A program made the position numbers and the translations under genes. The notes beneath the pieces are model-generated. The model ran no database searches and was not told where the DNA came from. It saw only the letters and a program-made list of their open reading frames with translations. A stretch of 30,939 bases of DNA from Prevotellaceae bacterium UBA4361 (GTDB lineage Bacteria; Bacteroidota; Bacteroidia; Bacteroidales; Bacteroidaceae), in the NCBI GenBank assembly GCA_002393575.1, contig DGSN01000037.1, positions 114,100 to 145,038 on the forward strand, given 5' to 3'. Shown here one piece after another: positions 22,886-29,619 of this stretch; position 1 is the first letter of the stretch; the number at the start of each line of letters is the position of its first letter.

Positions 22886-22931
22886 AAAGAAATCAGGATA
22901 ATTAGCGGACCCTATTTATCCTGATTTCTTT
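22886..22931 (+). terminator. Strong hairpin terminator after the receptor/DUF4249 operon
   Basis: AAAGAAATCAGGATAA (22886-22901) and TTATCCTGATTTCTTT (22916-22931) form a perfect 16-bp stem with a 14-base loop. The right arm ends in TTTCTTTT. Confidence 0.75.
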
Positions 22932-23065
22932 TCGAAAACAATTCATGTCGTTAGTACAAACTTGTTTTTTTTATTGTTACTTAAGCACAAAATCATTCAA
23001 CTTTCCGTAAAATTTTACGAAATCGCCACTTTTTTGCATCGAGTCCGTTCTTTTTTCAGGAAAAA

Positions 23066-23098
23066 CTTGCAAGTAATGACAGATTTTGAATATCTTTG
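23066..23098 (+). promoter_or_regulatory. Promoter for the predicted structured RNA
   Basis: CTTG at 23066-23069, about 21 bases, then TATCTTTG at 23091-23098 followed by CA. The transcript would start near 23105. Confidence 0.6.
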
Positions 23099-23104
23099 CA
23101 TTGT

Positions 23105-23384
23105 CCAAAAGGAAATCTGACTGACAGAAACCGTTGGGCAAACATATATAGAACATAGGCGTTTACTAACGCTTTGATTGACGCTCGAACTCGCAATTCA
23201 TAGCCAAGTCATGAGAAGCCGCAGTAGATGCCTACGTATAGGTACAACTCACCTGTTGCACAGTTTTGTGCAAGGGTTGTTGGTATATATGCGTGGGCCT
23301 CTGCATACTTCTCGTTCTTGACTTGGAAGCATGCGAGGCTTGAGTGTCGGGACGAGCAAATGTGTAAGACTCCCACGCTTTTTT
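23105..23384 (+). ncRNA. Predicted structured RNA of about 280 nt, type unknown
   Basis: Begins just after a good promoter and ends in a T-run. Visible stems: GCGTT/AACGC at 23159-23172 with a 4-base loop, TTGCACA/TGTGCAA at 23256-23273 with a GTTT loop, and a long-range GCGTGGG (23291-23297) with CCCACGC (23372-23378). TTTTTT follows directly at 23379-23384, as in an intrinsic terminator. Base content is higher in GC than the AT-rich flanks. It does not match tmRNA, RNase P RNA or SRP RNA as I know them. A 60-codon ORF at 23228-23410 overlaps it but is probably not real. It could be a free small RNA or a leader that controls the downstream 41-residue and zinc-ribbon genes. Confidence 0.5.
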
Positions 23385-23454
23385 CGTATAAATCACTCTA
23401 TTTTAACTAACCCACCTCAGAGGGGAGTGGAGGCAATTAAAAACAAAATTAGCT

Positions 23455-23580
23455 ATGCAAACATTCCGAGTAACCGTAAAAATCGAGAAAATTTCGAAGT
23501 CTGATTCCTGTGAGTACGAAAGTGACAGTTGTCATAAGACTTTTGGTGATTCTTATAGTAAAGGTTCTATAATATGGTGA
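23455..23580 (+). CDS. Small protein of 41 residues, unknown
   Basis: Starts MQTFRVTVKIEKISKSDSCE and ends SKGSIIW. The N-terminal strand-like half is polar and alternating, the second half has two cysteines and many serines. It lies 70 bases after the RNA terminator and 18 bases before the zinc-ribbon gene, so it could be its first cistron. Nothing about its function is clear. It may also be a truncated longer protein. Confidence 0.4.
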   Translation: MQTFRVTVKIEKISKSDSCEYESDSCHKTFGDSYSKGSIIW

Positions 23581-23598
23581 TCTAAATTCGTTTTTATT

Positions 23599-25104
23599 AT
23601 GATACAAAAATGTCCAAAATGTGGTCAATTGTGCGTTGTCGAGAAACAGAGGGTTCTTGACAAGGCATCACGAGGTTTTGATAGTGCGACGGAGAGGGTT
23701 GCTAGGATAGGTGCATCTCTCGGTCGCAATCTGTTTGGAAAGATAGGTGAGAAGTGCGGGAGGGATATAGGAAAAAGTTTTGGAAGACGTTTGGGACTCA
23801 TAAATGCAACATCTGAATCTCTTTTCGGTTCAGATTATCATTTCGTTTGTCCGAATTGTGGTAATGAGTGGGAAACCGATGACCCTAATGGCGACCAGAC
23901 AGAAGAATATAATTCATGGCTGGGTGAGCAGCAGAAAGGGAATAATTTTGTCGTGGAGTTGAGGGACAAATATCCTTCGCTTATACATGCCTCACAGCAG
24001 GAAAAACAAGACTATGTAAAAGAGTTGCAACATCAATTGGGTGATGAATCTAACACTGATAATCAAAAAGCTATACTCTATGCCACAATAGCAGCAACCT
24101 ATCAACTCATTGGAGACAGAAATAGTGCATTAAAGGCCGTTAATGCCTCGCTTGCTTTGTTTAAGGATGATAATACAAGAGTACTGAAAGGCATTATTAT
24201 GGGGCAAGGTCGCAATGCACAAGATACCTATGCAGCCATGCAAGAGGTTATCTGTTACAAATCTAAAAAAAGAACAGAGAGCACATTCTTTTCAACGCAA
24301 CAAATCGAGGAAGAGTTTTCTATGCTTCAGAGTTCGTTCTCACAGAACTTCTTGTCGTTACCACTACAGCAGCGTAAACATTTGGTTATTTGCGACGAAC
24401 TCTTTTACTTGCCTCAAAGTTTCCGTGTCTTGCCAATAGCCGAGATTCCTAGAGATATGAAATTCCCTGCAGGACATCCTATCAGTAACACTCTATATGT
24501 ATGTCATCCATATCGTACCGATTTCTATATTCCTTATGAGACATACGAGGTTGAAATCCTGCGTGACGAAATAGAAGAGTTCAAAAATATCATGGACCAC
24601 CTCGGGGCTAAACACATTGACTATAGTGATAACTTTGAAAACGGTGAAGAATGTTTAGCTCATCGAAAACGCGATATTCATGGAGGCGGCGACTATGCAG
24701 ATCAATATAGTGCTCATGGCTCTTATGAATCAGAGGATAGCAGCGAGATTTCGAGGAAATTGAGGAATGCTTTGGAAGGTAGCGACGATTTCCTGTTGGC
24801 AGGGAAACCGGCTCTACCACCCGATACAGTTTGGTACAGCCATAGATTAGAGTGGCAGCGCAAATGTGAAAGCCGATTGGCTGGCAGACTGGTTCATAGT
24901 GAATTTGTGATATCCACATCAAGTTCCGAAATGACAACAGAGTCTGAACGGAAAAGAATTGAGGCAGACCTGAAATACCTTCTTGCATCTGTAGAAGGCG
25001 GAACAGAGGGAACAAATTCGTATATGCTAAAGGAGGAAAAAGAGCGGACGTGGAAAGTCAATGTGGAGTTCTACCCACTGTCAGACTATGACAAAAAGAA
25101 GTGA
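23599..25104 (+). CDS. Split zinc-ribbon protein with TPR-like middle, unknown function
   Basis: The 501-residue cytoplasmic protein begins with a zinc ribbon whose knuckles are far apart: C5-x2-C8 (KCPKCGQ) and C84-x2-C87 (FVCPNCGNEWE). Between them lies a glycine- and arginine-rich amphipathic stretch (ARIGASLGRNLFGKIGEKCG at about 35-54) that may bind membrane or nucleic acid. Residues 150-200 look like TPR helices (KAILYATIAATYQLIGDRNS, then ALKAVNASLALF). Residues 260-501 form a domain that I do not recognise. The protein at 26307 has the same split ribbon, with knuckles 71 or more residues apart, suggesting shared ancestry. It precedes the EcsC-like gene on the same strand. Confidence 0.6.
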   Translation: MIQKCPKCGQLCVVEKQRVLDKASRGFDSATERVARIGASLGRNLFGKIGEKCGRDIGKSFGRRLGLINATSESLFGSDYHFVCPNCGNEWETDDPNGDQTEEYNSWLGEQQKGNNFVVELRDKYPSLIHASQQEKQDYVKELQHQLGDESNTDNQKAILYATIAATYQLIGDRNSALKAVNASLALFKDDNTRVLKGIIMGQGRNAQDTYAAMQEVICYKSKKRTESTFFSTQQIEEEFSMLQSSFSQNFLSLPLQQRKHLVICDELFYLPQSFRVLPIAEIPRDMKFPAGHPISNTLYVCHPYRTDFYIPYETYEVEILRDEIEEFKNIMDHLGAKHIDYSDNFENGEECLAHRKRDIHGGGDYADQYSAHGSYESEDSSEISRKLRNALEGSDDFLLAGKPALPPDTVWYSHRLEWQRKCESRLAGRLVHSEFVISTSSSEMTTESERKRIEADLKYLLASVEGGTEGTNSYMLKEEKERTWKVNVEFYPLSDYDKKK

Positions 25105-25265
25105 CAGTAGTAACCTCACTAGTAGTTAATGCACATCCAGCCCCAAAGGTTGCTACACCAAGCAAGAAGCTCAATGTGGTTTAGATCATAGCTGCAGTTA
25201 TTGCAATTCATGTATCTGTTATTATTAGATTTTTCTCATATATAAATCATAGCATAACATTTTAA
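25101..25265 (+). pseudogene. Broken small membrane-protein gene with in-frame TAG
   Basis: A GTG overlapping the stop of the zinc-ribbon gene opens a frame reading VTVVTSLVVNAHPAPKVATP then SKKLNVV, a TAG at 25182-25184, and then IIAAVIAIHVSVIIRFFSYI and NHSITF before TAA. The part after the TAG is a typical membrane helix and the part before it a proline/lysine linker, so one point mutation could have broken a single small membrane protein. Chance is also possible. Confidence 0.35.
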
Positions 25266-25267
25266 TC

Positions 25268-26038
25268 ATGGAAAATGGAATTGAAGTCTGGAATAAAGTT
25301 CTGACAAAAGTCATGCAGATGCCAGGCGTGAAAGTTACCCGCGATTCGTTTTTGACCGAAAAATTGTCGGTCTATTGTACGGCTTCTCAGTTGAGTACGG
25401 TACTGGGAAAAGGAACCATTGGCAACGTGGAAATGTCTGTGTTAGATGATATAGCAAACGAATGCATCAGACAACATACGCTAATAGTTACTTCTATTTC
25501 CACAGCCATGGGCATTCCTGGCGGTCTGGCCATGTTGGGTACAGTGCCTGGCGATGTGCTCCAGTATTACTACCACGTTTTTGTGCTGGCGCAAAAACTG
25601 GCATACGTCTATGGATATCCTGACCTGTGCGACGAGAATGGAAAGTTCACAGAAAGTGCGGCCAGTCTCCTTACGGTCTTTGTTGGCGTGATGGGTGGTG
25701 TGGCTGCGGCACAGAAGGTGATACAGGAGGTGGCTGAGCAGGTACAGAAGGAAATACTGAAACGCCTCCCTCGCTATGCTTTGACCAAAGGAGCCATATA
25801 CCCGTTTGTCAAGCAAGTGGCAAAATGGATTGGCATTAGTCTTACAAAGCAAAGTTTTGCAAAAGGTGTCAGTAAGTTTGTGCCTTTATTAGGTGGTTTG
25901 ATTTCTGGTGGACTGACATATGCTACATTCCGTCCACAAGCAAAGAAACTGAAGGGAAGTCTGAAAGGAACGATGATGTTGGCCTATGAGAATAGAAAAG
26001 TCACCGAAGGAGAACAGGATACATCTGAAAACTCATAG
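25268..26038 (+). CDS. EcsC-like hydrophobic protein
   Basis: The 256-residue protein has no signal peptide. It has a central hydrophobic region at about 72-113, including AMGIPGGLAMLGTVPGDVLQ and then YYYHVFVLAQKLAYVYGYPD, with further hydrophobic stretches at 133-148 and about 208-222. The GGL...PGDVLQYY...LAQKLAYVYGY pattern resembles EcsC-family proteins, which have no firm biochemical role. Helices at 145-170 are amphipathic. It lies between two genes for split-zinc-ribbon proteins, on the same strand, suggesting joint function at a membrane. The family call is from memory; a pore-forming or stress-related role is possible but not shown. Confidence 0.5.
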   Translation: MENGIEVWNKVLTKVMQMPGVKVTRDSFLTEKLSVYCTASQLSTVLGKGTIGNVEMSVLDDIANECIRQHTLIVTSISTAMGIPGGLAMLGTVPGDVLQYYYHVFVLAQKLAYVYGYPDLCDENGKFTESAASLLTVFVGVMGGVAAAQKVIQEVAEQVQKEILKRLPRYALTKGAIYPFVKQVAKWIGISLTKQSFAKGVSKFVPLLGGLISGGLTYATFRPQAKKLKGSLKGTMMLAYENRKVTEGEQDTSENS

Positions 26039-26217
26039 GGGATTTAGAGTGTTGTCATAGTGGCACCCTAATAATTTTGTTTTATCGTTTTTTATATTGA
26101 GTCCACTTGAAAAAGTCCAGGGTACTTTCAGTTTTAAACTTGAGTGTTACTAAATGTAGTTTATATGACTTGCTTTTTCGGTGTTTCTCCACTTTTTTAA
26201 GTGTAATCTTCACTGTA

Positions 26218-26231
26218 TGAACATATGTTCA
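26218..26231. promoter_or_regulatory. 14-bp perfect palindrome upstream of the second zinc-ribbon gene
   Basis: TGAACATATGTTCA reads the same on both strands and lies 76 bases before the start at 26307. It may be an operator. The rest of the 268-base gap is AT-rich with no other feature seen. Confidence 0.4.
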
Positions 26232-26306
26232 TTACAGATTTATGCTATAATTAGTTAATCCGATAATTTTACAAGACTTTTTCAAAGATTCAATTTTTAA
26301 TCGTAA

Positions 26307-27140
26307 ATGACAAAGAAACTATATATACAGCAATGCCCAGCTTGTGGAAATTATGTGGAAGGCAGGGAAATGAGAGGATTTGTCAGGCAGATGGTGCATA
26401 ACGGGCCTGAGACCATAGTAGAATGGGTACCCGTGGGAGGCAAACTGATTTGGAAAGGAACAAAAGAGGTGGCCAGGCTTCTGATGAAGACGAACATGGA
26501 GCAATGGGGCGAAGAACTTGAGAAGATGCTGTATAAGGACATTCAGCTGAATTATCGTTGTCCTAAGTGTGGCAAGGAGTGGTCTGAGAAGCATGCACTA
26601 AGCCAGTCTGAGTATAAACAGTGGATTGCCGACATCATAGAGAGTGCAAAAGCTTTGGTGTATAAACAAAAAACGAGTAAAAAAGAAACTGTAAATGATG
26701 AATATATGACGAAAGGATTAGAAAATACAAATGGAATTATTCGACTGCAAATTCCTTACAGTGTTGTGGGGAATTTCGTAAAAGAGCGCTACAAGATAGA
26801 CCTGAAGTTAGGCTATGTCAATGAGGATACCATCGTGGTTAGCAAGGAAGTGAAAATGATAGTCAGTAAGAACATTTCTGTTAATACTTCAGTCTTGCAG
26901 GTAAAAGACAACGACATCATGTTGAGCTACCAAGCAGGAATGTTCATCGACCCGATTATAAAGTCGGCATTATGCTGGTTCAAGAATACTTTTAGTGGTC
27001 AGGCAGACATCTTGAATGACAGAAAAATACAAGTACATCTTGCCGAGATACCCCAGCTGGAGACTGTATTGAAACAAGTTGCTTTACAAGGCATCAATTT
27101 CGACGAGGAGCATATCAACGTATTGTTCCGTCTTAGGTAA
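26307..27140 (+). CDS. Second split zinc-ribbon protein, unknown function
   Basis: The 277-residue protein starts with the same layout as the 501-residue protein: C10-x2-C13 (QQCPACGNY) and C85-x2-C88 (YRCPKCGKEWSE) separated by about 70 residues, with a hydrophobic and basic insert (VPVGGKLIWKGTKEVARLLM at 41-60). A helical linker at 98-125 is lysine-rich. The C-terminal part (about 143-277) alternates strands and helices, including QIPYSVVGNFVKERYKIDLK and MFIDPIIKSALCWFKNTF, and is not recognised. No membrane helix is clear. It has its own 268-base upstream gap and probably its own promoter. It may work with the EcsC-like protein before it. Confidence 0.55.
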   Translation: MTKKLYIQQCPACGNYVEGREMRGFVRQMVHNGPETIVEWVPVGGKLIWKGTKEVARLLMKTNMEQWGEELEKMLYKDIQLNYRCPKCGKEWSEKHALSQSEYKQWIADIIESAKALVYKQKTSKKETVNDEYMTKGLENTNGIIRLQIPYSVVGNFVKERYKIDLKLGYVNEDTIVVSKEVKMIVSKNISVNTSVLQVKDNDIMLSYQAGMFIDPIIKSALCWFKNTFSGQADILNDRKIQVHLAEIPQLETVLKQVALQGINFDEEHINVLFRLR

Positions 27141-27267
27141 TTAAGACGTCAAACTTATGAGGTGCTCGTTCCAACATTTTGACGCAGAAGAATTGCAAAA
27201 ACGCATTAATCATTAATTGTCCGCTAAAATTTTAGTGATAAGCAGTCTTTGATTATTGTGTTTTTCG

Positions 27268-27275
27268 TATATTTG
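27268..27275 (+). promoter_or_regulatory. -7 box for the antitoxin-like gene
   Basis: TATATTTG followed by CA, 21 bases before the ATG. TTTG at 27248-27251 is a possible -33 box but only 16 bases away. Confidence 0.45.
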
Positions 27276-27296
27276 CAAACATAAATTTTTTTGATT

Positions 27297-27557
27297 ATGT
27301 CAACAACACAGTTGAATGCGGAGTTTTACCGCAATATGAGCATTATCGCGGAGGATGAAGCGCTGACAAAAAAGCTGATGAAATATCTGCGAAAATTGGT
27401 AGCCAGCAAACAGGAAGACCCTACACAAATGACACGTGAAGAATATTTTGCAAAGATTGAGCGTGCAGAACAGCAAGCTGCAAGGGGTGAAGGCATGAAG
27501 ATGCTTCCTAATGAAGACCTTACTACGTTTTTAAAGCGGAATGGTTATGACAATTGA
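27297..27557 (+). CDS. Antitoxin-like small protein, no toxin visible
   Basis: ATG at 27297 is chosen over a TTG two codons earlier because family members start MST-x-QLN. The 86-residue protein reads MSTTQLNAEFYRNMSIIAED, then helices with LTKKLMKYLRKLVASKQ, a TREEYFAKIERAEQQAARGE segment and LTTFLKRNGYDN. This resembles short Bacteroidales proteins that I recall next to RelE/ParE-type toxins and that probably act as antitoxins. Here no toxin ORF lies on either side: the next gene converges and the previous one is the zinc-ribbon gene. It may be a solitary remnant. Confidence 0.55.
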   Translation: MSTTQLNAEFYRNMSIIAEDEALTKKLMKYLRKLVASKQEDPTQMTREEYFAKIERAEQQAARGEGMKMLPNEDLTTFLKRNGYDN

Positions 27558-27570
27558 CATTCATAAACAA

Positions 27571-27607
27571 ATCCCTCGCAGAACTGTCATTGCAGACTGC
27601 GAGGGAT
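27571..27607. terminator. Hairpin terminator between converging genes
   Basis: ATCCCTCGCAG (27571-27581) and CTGCGAGGGAT (27597-27607) form a perfect 11-bp stem with a 15-base loop. GTGCGTTTT follows on the plus strand and TTGTTT on the minus strand, so it may end both the antitoxin-like and fucosidase transcripts. Confidence 0.65.
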
Positions 27608-27632
27608 GTGCGTTTTGATGCTATTCTGTCCC

Positions 27633-29003
27633 TTATTCTTTGTTCCTGAATTCGAGTGCAAAGGGTTGGGAGGGGAGGTTGGATGGGAGTTGTATTGTTA
27701 CTGTACCGTTCTTCACACTGGTGAGGAGCGGTTTTTTTGTGGAGAGGAGTCGCACTTTTCCCTTTGGGAGATTTGTCGTCCATGAGAGGGTGGAGGGAAG
27801 AGGTTTGCCGTCGATGGGTGTGTAGATGGCATAGAGGGTTTTGCCGTCTTTCGATGCGGTGAACCAAAGGTTGCCTTCGTGATAGTGGGGAGTGGTTGTG
27901 GTGTTGTAGATAGCTTTCCCGTTTTGTTGGAGCCACTTGCCGATGGAGTCGAGACGCGCAACGGCTTCGGGCTGGATGAGTCCTTCGGGCGTGGGTCCTA
28001 CGCCGAGGACGAGGTTGCCTCCTTTCGCAACGATTTCTGTGAGACTGTTGATGATGCGTGTGGCAGACTTCCAACGCGGACGAGGTGTCCATCCCCAGTC
28101 GTCGGTGAGGGAAATGCAGCTTTCCCAAGGATAGTTGAGTTGTTCCTTTGGAATGGTTTGTTCGGGTGTCTGGTAGTTCTCATAGGGACCATGAATGGTG
28201 CGGTCAACAACGAGGATGCCCGGTTGGTGTGTGCGTGCCATGGATGCTATGCGGGGCATGTCGATGTCTTGGTTCTGCTGAGGACATACCCATCCTCCGT
28301 CGAGCCAAAGAATATCGACGGAACCGTATCGACTGAGGATTTCGTCAATCTGGTTGTAGGTGTATTGCTTGAAGCGTTCCCATCGCCACGGCCAGCGCTT
28401 GATGTCGTAGTTCACTTGTCGTCCGCGCTTGATGGGATAGACATCCCACCAGTAGTCCTGACTATGCCAGTCGGGCTTTGAGAAGTAAGTGCCTATCATG
28501 AATTGCTTGTTGCGGAAGGCGGAGAGTACATGCTGGAGCACATCGCGCTGGGGATTGTCGCGAAAGGCATGGTGGGCAATGGAGAAGTCGGTGAATCGGG
28601 AGTCGAACATGCAGAAGCCGTCGTGGTGCTTGGTGGTGAAAATCATGTATTTCATGCCAGCACGTTGCATTACGTCTGCCCATTGCGTAGGGTTGAACAG
28701 GGTGGGGTTGAACTGATCGGCAAGTCCCCAATACCAATCCTTGTATTGCTGATAGGTCATTGTGGTGTCGCGTCGAACCCACTCCTCATCGCAAATAGAC
28801 CAACTCTCCACGATGCCTGGCACGGTGTAGATGCCCCAATGGAGGAGGACACCAAACTTGAGGTCTTGCCATTGGTGGAGTTTGTCTTTTACTTTTGCAT
28901 CGCTTGGCCATTCGTAGGCAGTGGATTGCTCGTGCAGGTTGTTCTCTTGTGCAGAGAGGGACAGACAGGAGAGTAAGAGCAGGAATGGAAGAATTGTTTT
29001 CAT
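27633..29003 (-). CDS. GH29 alpha-L-fucosidase, secreted
   Basis: Removes alpha-linked L-fucose from glycans such as xyloglucan, pectin or mucin. The start at 29003 gives a clean signal peptide (MKTILPFLLLLSCLSLSAQ). A frame Met 11 codons earlier adds a polar stretch and is less likely. The 456-residue protein has the GH29 barrel: LLHWGIYT (53-60), FTTKHHDGFCMFDS (122-135), the nucleophile D235 in ILWLDGGW, and GGNLVLGVGPTPEGLIQPEA near 350. A C-terminal beta domain follows (YNTTTTPHYHEGNLWF on). GH29 acid/base residues vary, so I do not assign one. The gene ends near a shared terminator. Linkage preference cannot be read from the sequence. Confidence 0.92.
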   Translation of the reverse strand: MKTILPFLLLLSCLSLSAQENNLHEQSTAYEWPSDAKVKDKLHQWQDLKFGVLLHWGIYTVPGIVESWSICDEEWVRRDTTMTYQQYKDWYWGLADQFNPTLFNPTQWADVMQRAGMKYMIFTTKHHDGFCMFDSRFTDFSIAHHAFRDNPQRDVLQHVLSAFRNKQFMIGTYFSKPDWHSQDYWWDVYPIKRGRQVNYDIKRWPWRWERFKQYTYNQIDEILSRYGSVDILWLDGGWVCPQQNQDIDMPRIASMARTHQPGILVVDRTIHGPYENYQTPEQTIPKEQLNYPWESCISLTDDWGWTPRPRWKSATRIINSLTEIVAKGGNLVLGVGPTPEGLIQPEAVARLDSIGKWLQQNGKAIYNTTTTPHYHEGNLWFTASKDGKTLYAIYTPIDGKPLPSTLSWTTNLPKGKVRLLSTKKPLLTSVKNGTVTIQLPSNLPSQPFALEFRNKE

Positions 29004-29042
29004 GGTAAGATTATCTATAATGAAAAAAAGCCTCACCCCCGA

Positions 29043-29064
29043 CCCCTCTCCAAAAGGCGAGGGG
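29043..29064. repeat. CCCCTCTCC/GGCGAGGGG stem-loop
   Basis: CCCCTCTCC, loop AAAA, GGCGAGGGG: nine pairs with one mismatch, preceded by CCTCACCCCCGA. A widespread repeat type, here just upstream of the fucosidase gene. Confidence 0.75.
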
Positions 29065-29085
29065 AGTAGAATGAGCGCTGCGCTT

Positions 29086-29204
29086 AAATGAAGAATGATA
29101 TTAAATGAAGAATGAAGAATAATCGCTGCGCTCCGAATGAAGAATATATTTTACTCCATGTAATTTCCATTCTTCATTCTATTATTCTTCATTCTTCATT
29201 TAAT
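29086..29204. repeat. Family A inverted repeat, copy 4
   Basis: AATGAAGAATGATATTAAAT and AATGAAGAATGAAGAATAAT, then CGCTGCGCTCCGAATGAAGA, the core ATATATTTTACTCC, and ATTCTTCATTCTATTATTCT arms. CGCTGCGCT also occurs just before it at 29076. It lies directly downstream of the PII-like gene. Confidence 0.85.
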
Positions 29205-29498
29205 TTAGATGCTTTGTTCGATGTTCCAGACGAAGGCGCGGAGACCGAGCATCTTATTGTCTTCATCGATTTGGCGGAGGCGTTCCAAGAGTGGAGCAAC
29301 TACTTGGTCTTCCACCATCGTGATGATGGCACTGTTCATGGTTGGCCATGCGTGGCTGCCGAGATGTGGTTCGCCTGTTTTTGTGCCGCAACCCTGCACT
29401 TGCTCAAGGAGAGTGTAGCCACGCACGTTGCTTCGGCTGAGCACTGCCAGCACGTTTTCGTGCTGTGCCTGGTCGTATGCTATGAATACTGATTTCAT
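29205..29498 (-). CDS. PII-like protein next to an RND efflux pump
   Basis: The 97-residue cytoplasmic protein has a ferredoxin-like beta-alpha-beta layout: MKSVFIAYDQAQHENVLAVL, SNVRGYTLLEQVQG, then MNSAIITMVEDQVVAPLLER and LRAFVWNIEQSI. The loop GTKTGEPHLGSHAWPTMNSA (39-58) matches Bacteroidetes PII-like proteins that I recall beside RND transporter genes. True PII proteins sense nitrogen through ATP and 2-oxoglutarate; this one lacks the usual T-loop tyrosine context and more likely tunes the pump or senses its substrate. It lies 121 bases downstream of the pump gene on the same strand, with repeat A5 between. Confidence 0.65.
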   Translation of the reverse strand: MKSVFIAYDQAQHENVLAVLSRSNVRGYTLLEQVQGCGTKTGEPHLGSHAWPTMNSAIITMVEDQVVAPLLERLRQIDEDNKMLGLRAFVWNIEQSI

Positions 29499-29518
29499 AT
29501 CTTATTAAAATTTTAATT

Positions 29519-29618
29519 AAGAATGAAGAATTAAGAATTAAGAATGAAGAATGAGAGCTACTCATCCAAAGAATAGAGTAAAATACATTCTTCATTCTTT
29601 ATTTTTCATTCTTCATTG
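29519..29618. repeat. Family A inverted repeat, copy 5 (reverse orientation)
   Basis: AATGAAGAATTAAGAATTAA, then GAGCTACTCATCCAAAGAAT, AGAGTAAAATACA and ATTCTTCATTCTTTATTTTT. Its core is the reverse complement of the core in copies 1 and 2. It lies between the pump stop codon and the PII-like start. Confidence 0.85.
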
Positions 29619-29619
29619 A

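Noticed and set aside
23228..23410. 60-codon ORF over the predicted RNA
   Set aside because: It runs through the stems and the terminator T-run, which explains the sequence better. Homologues could change this view.
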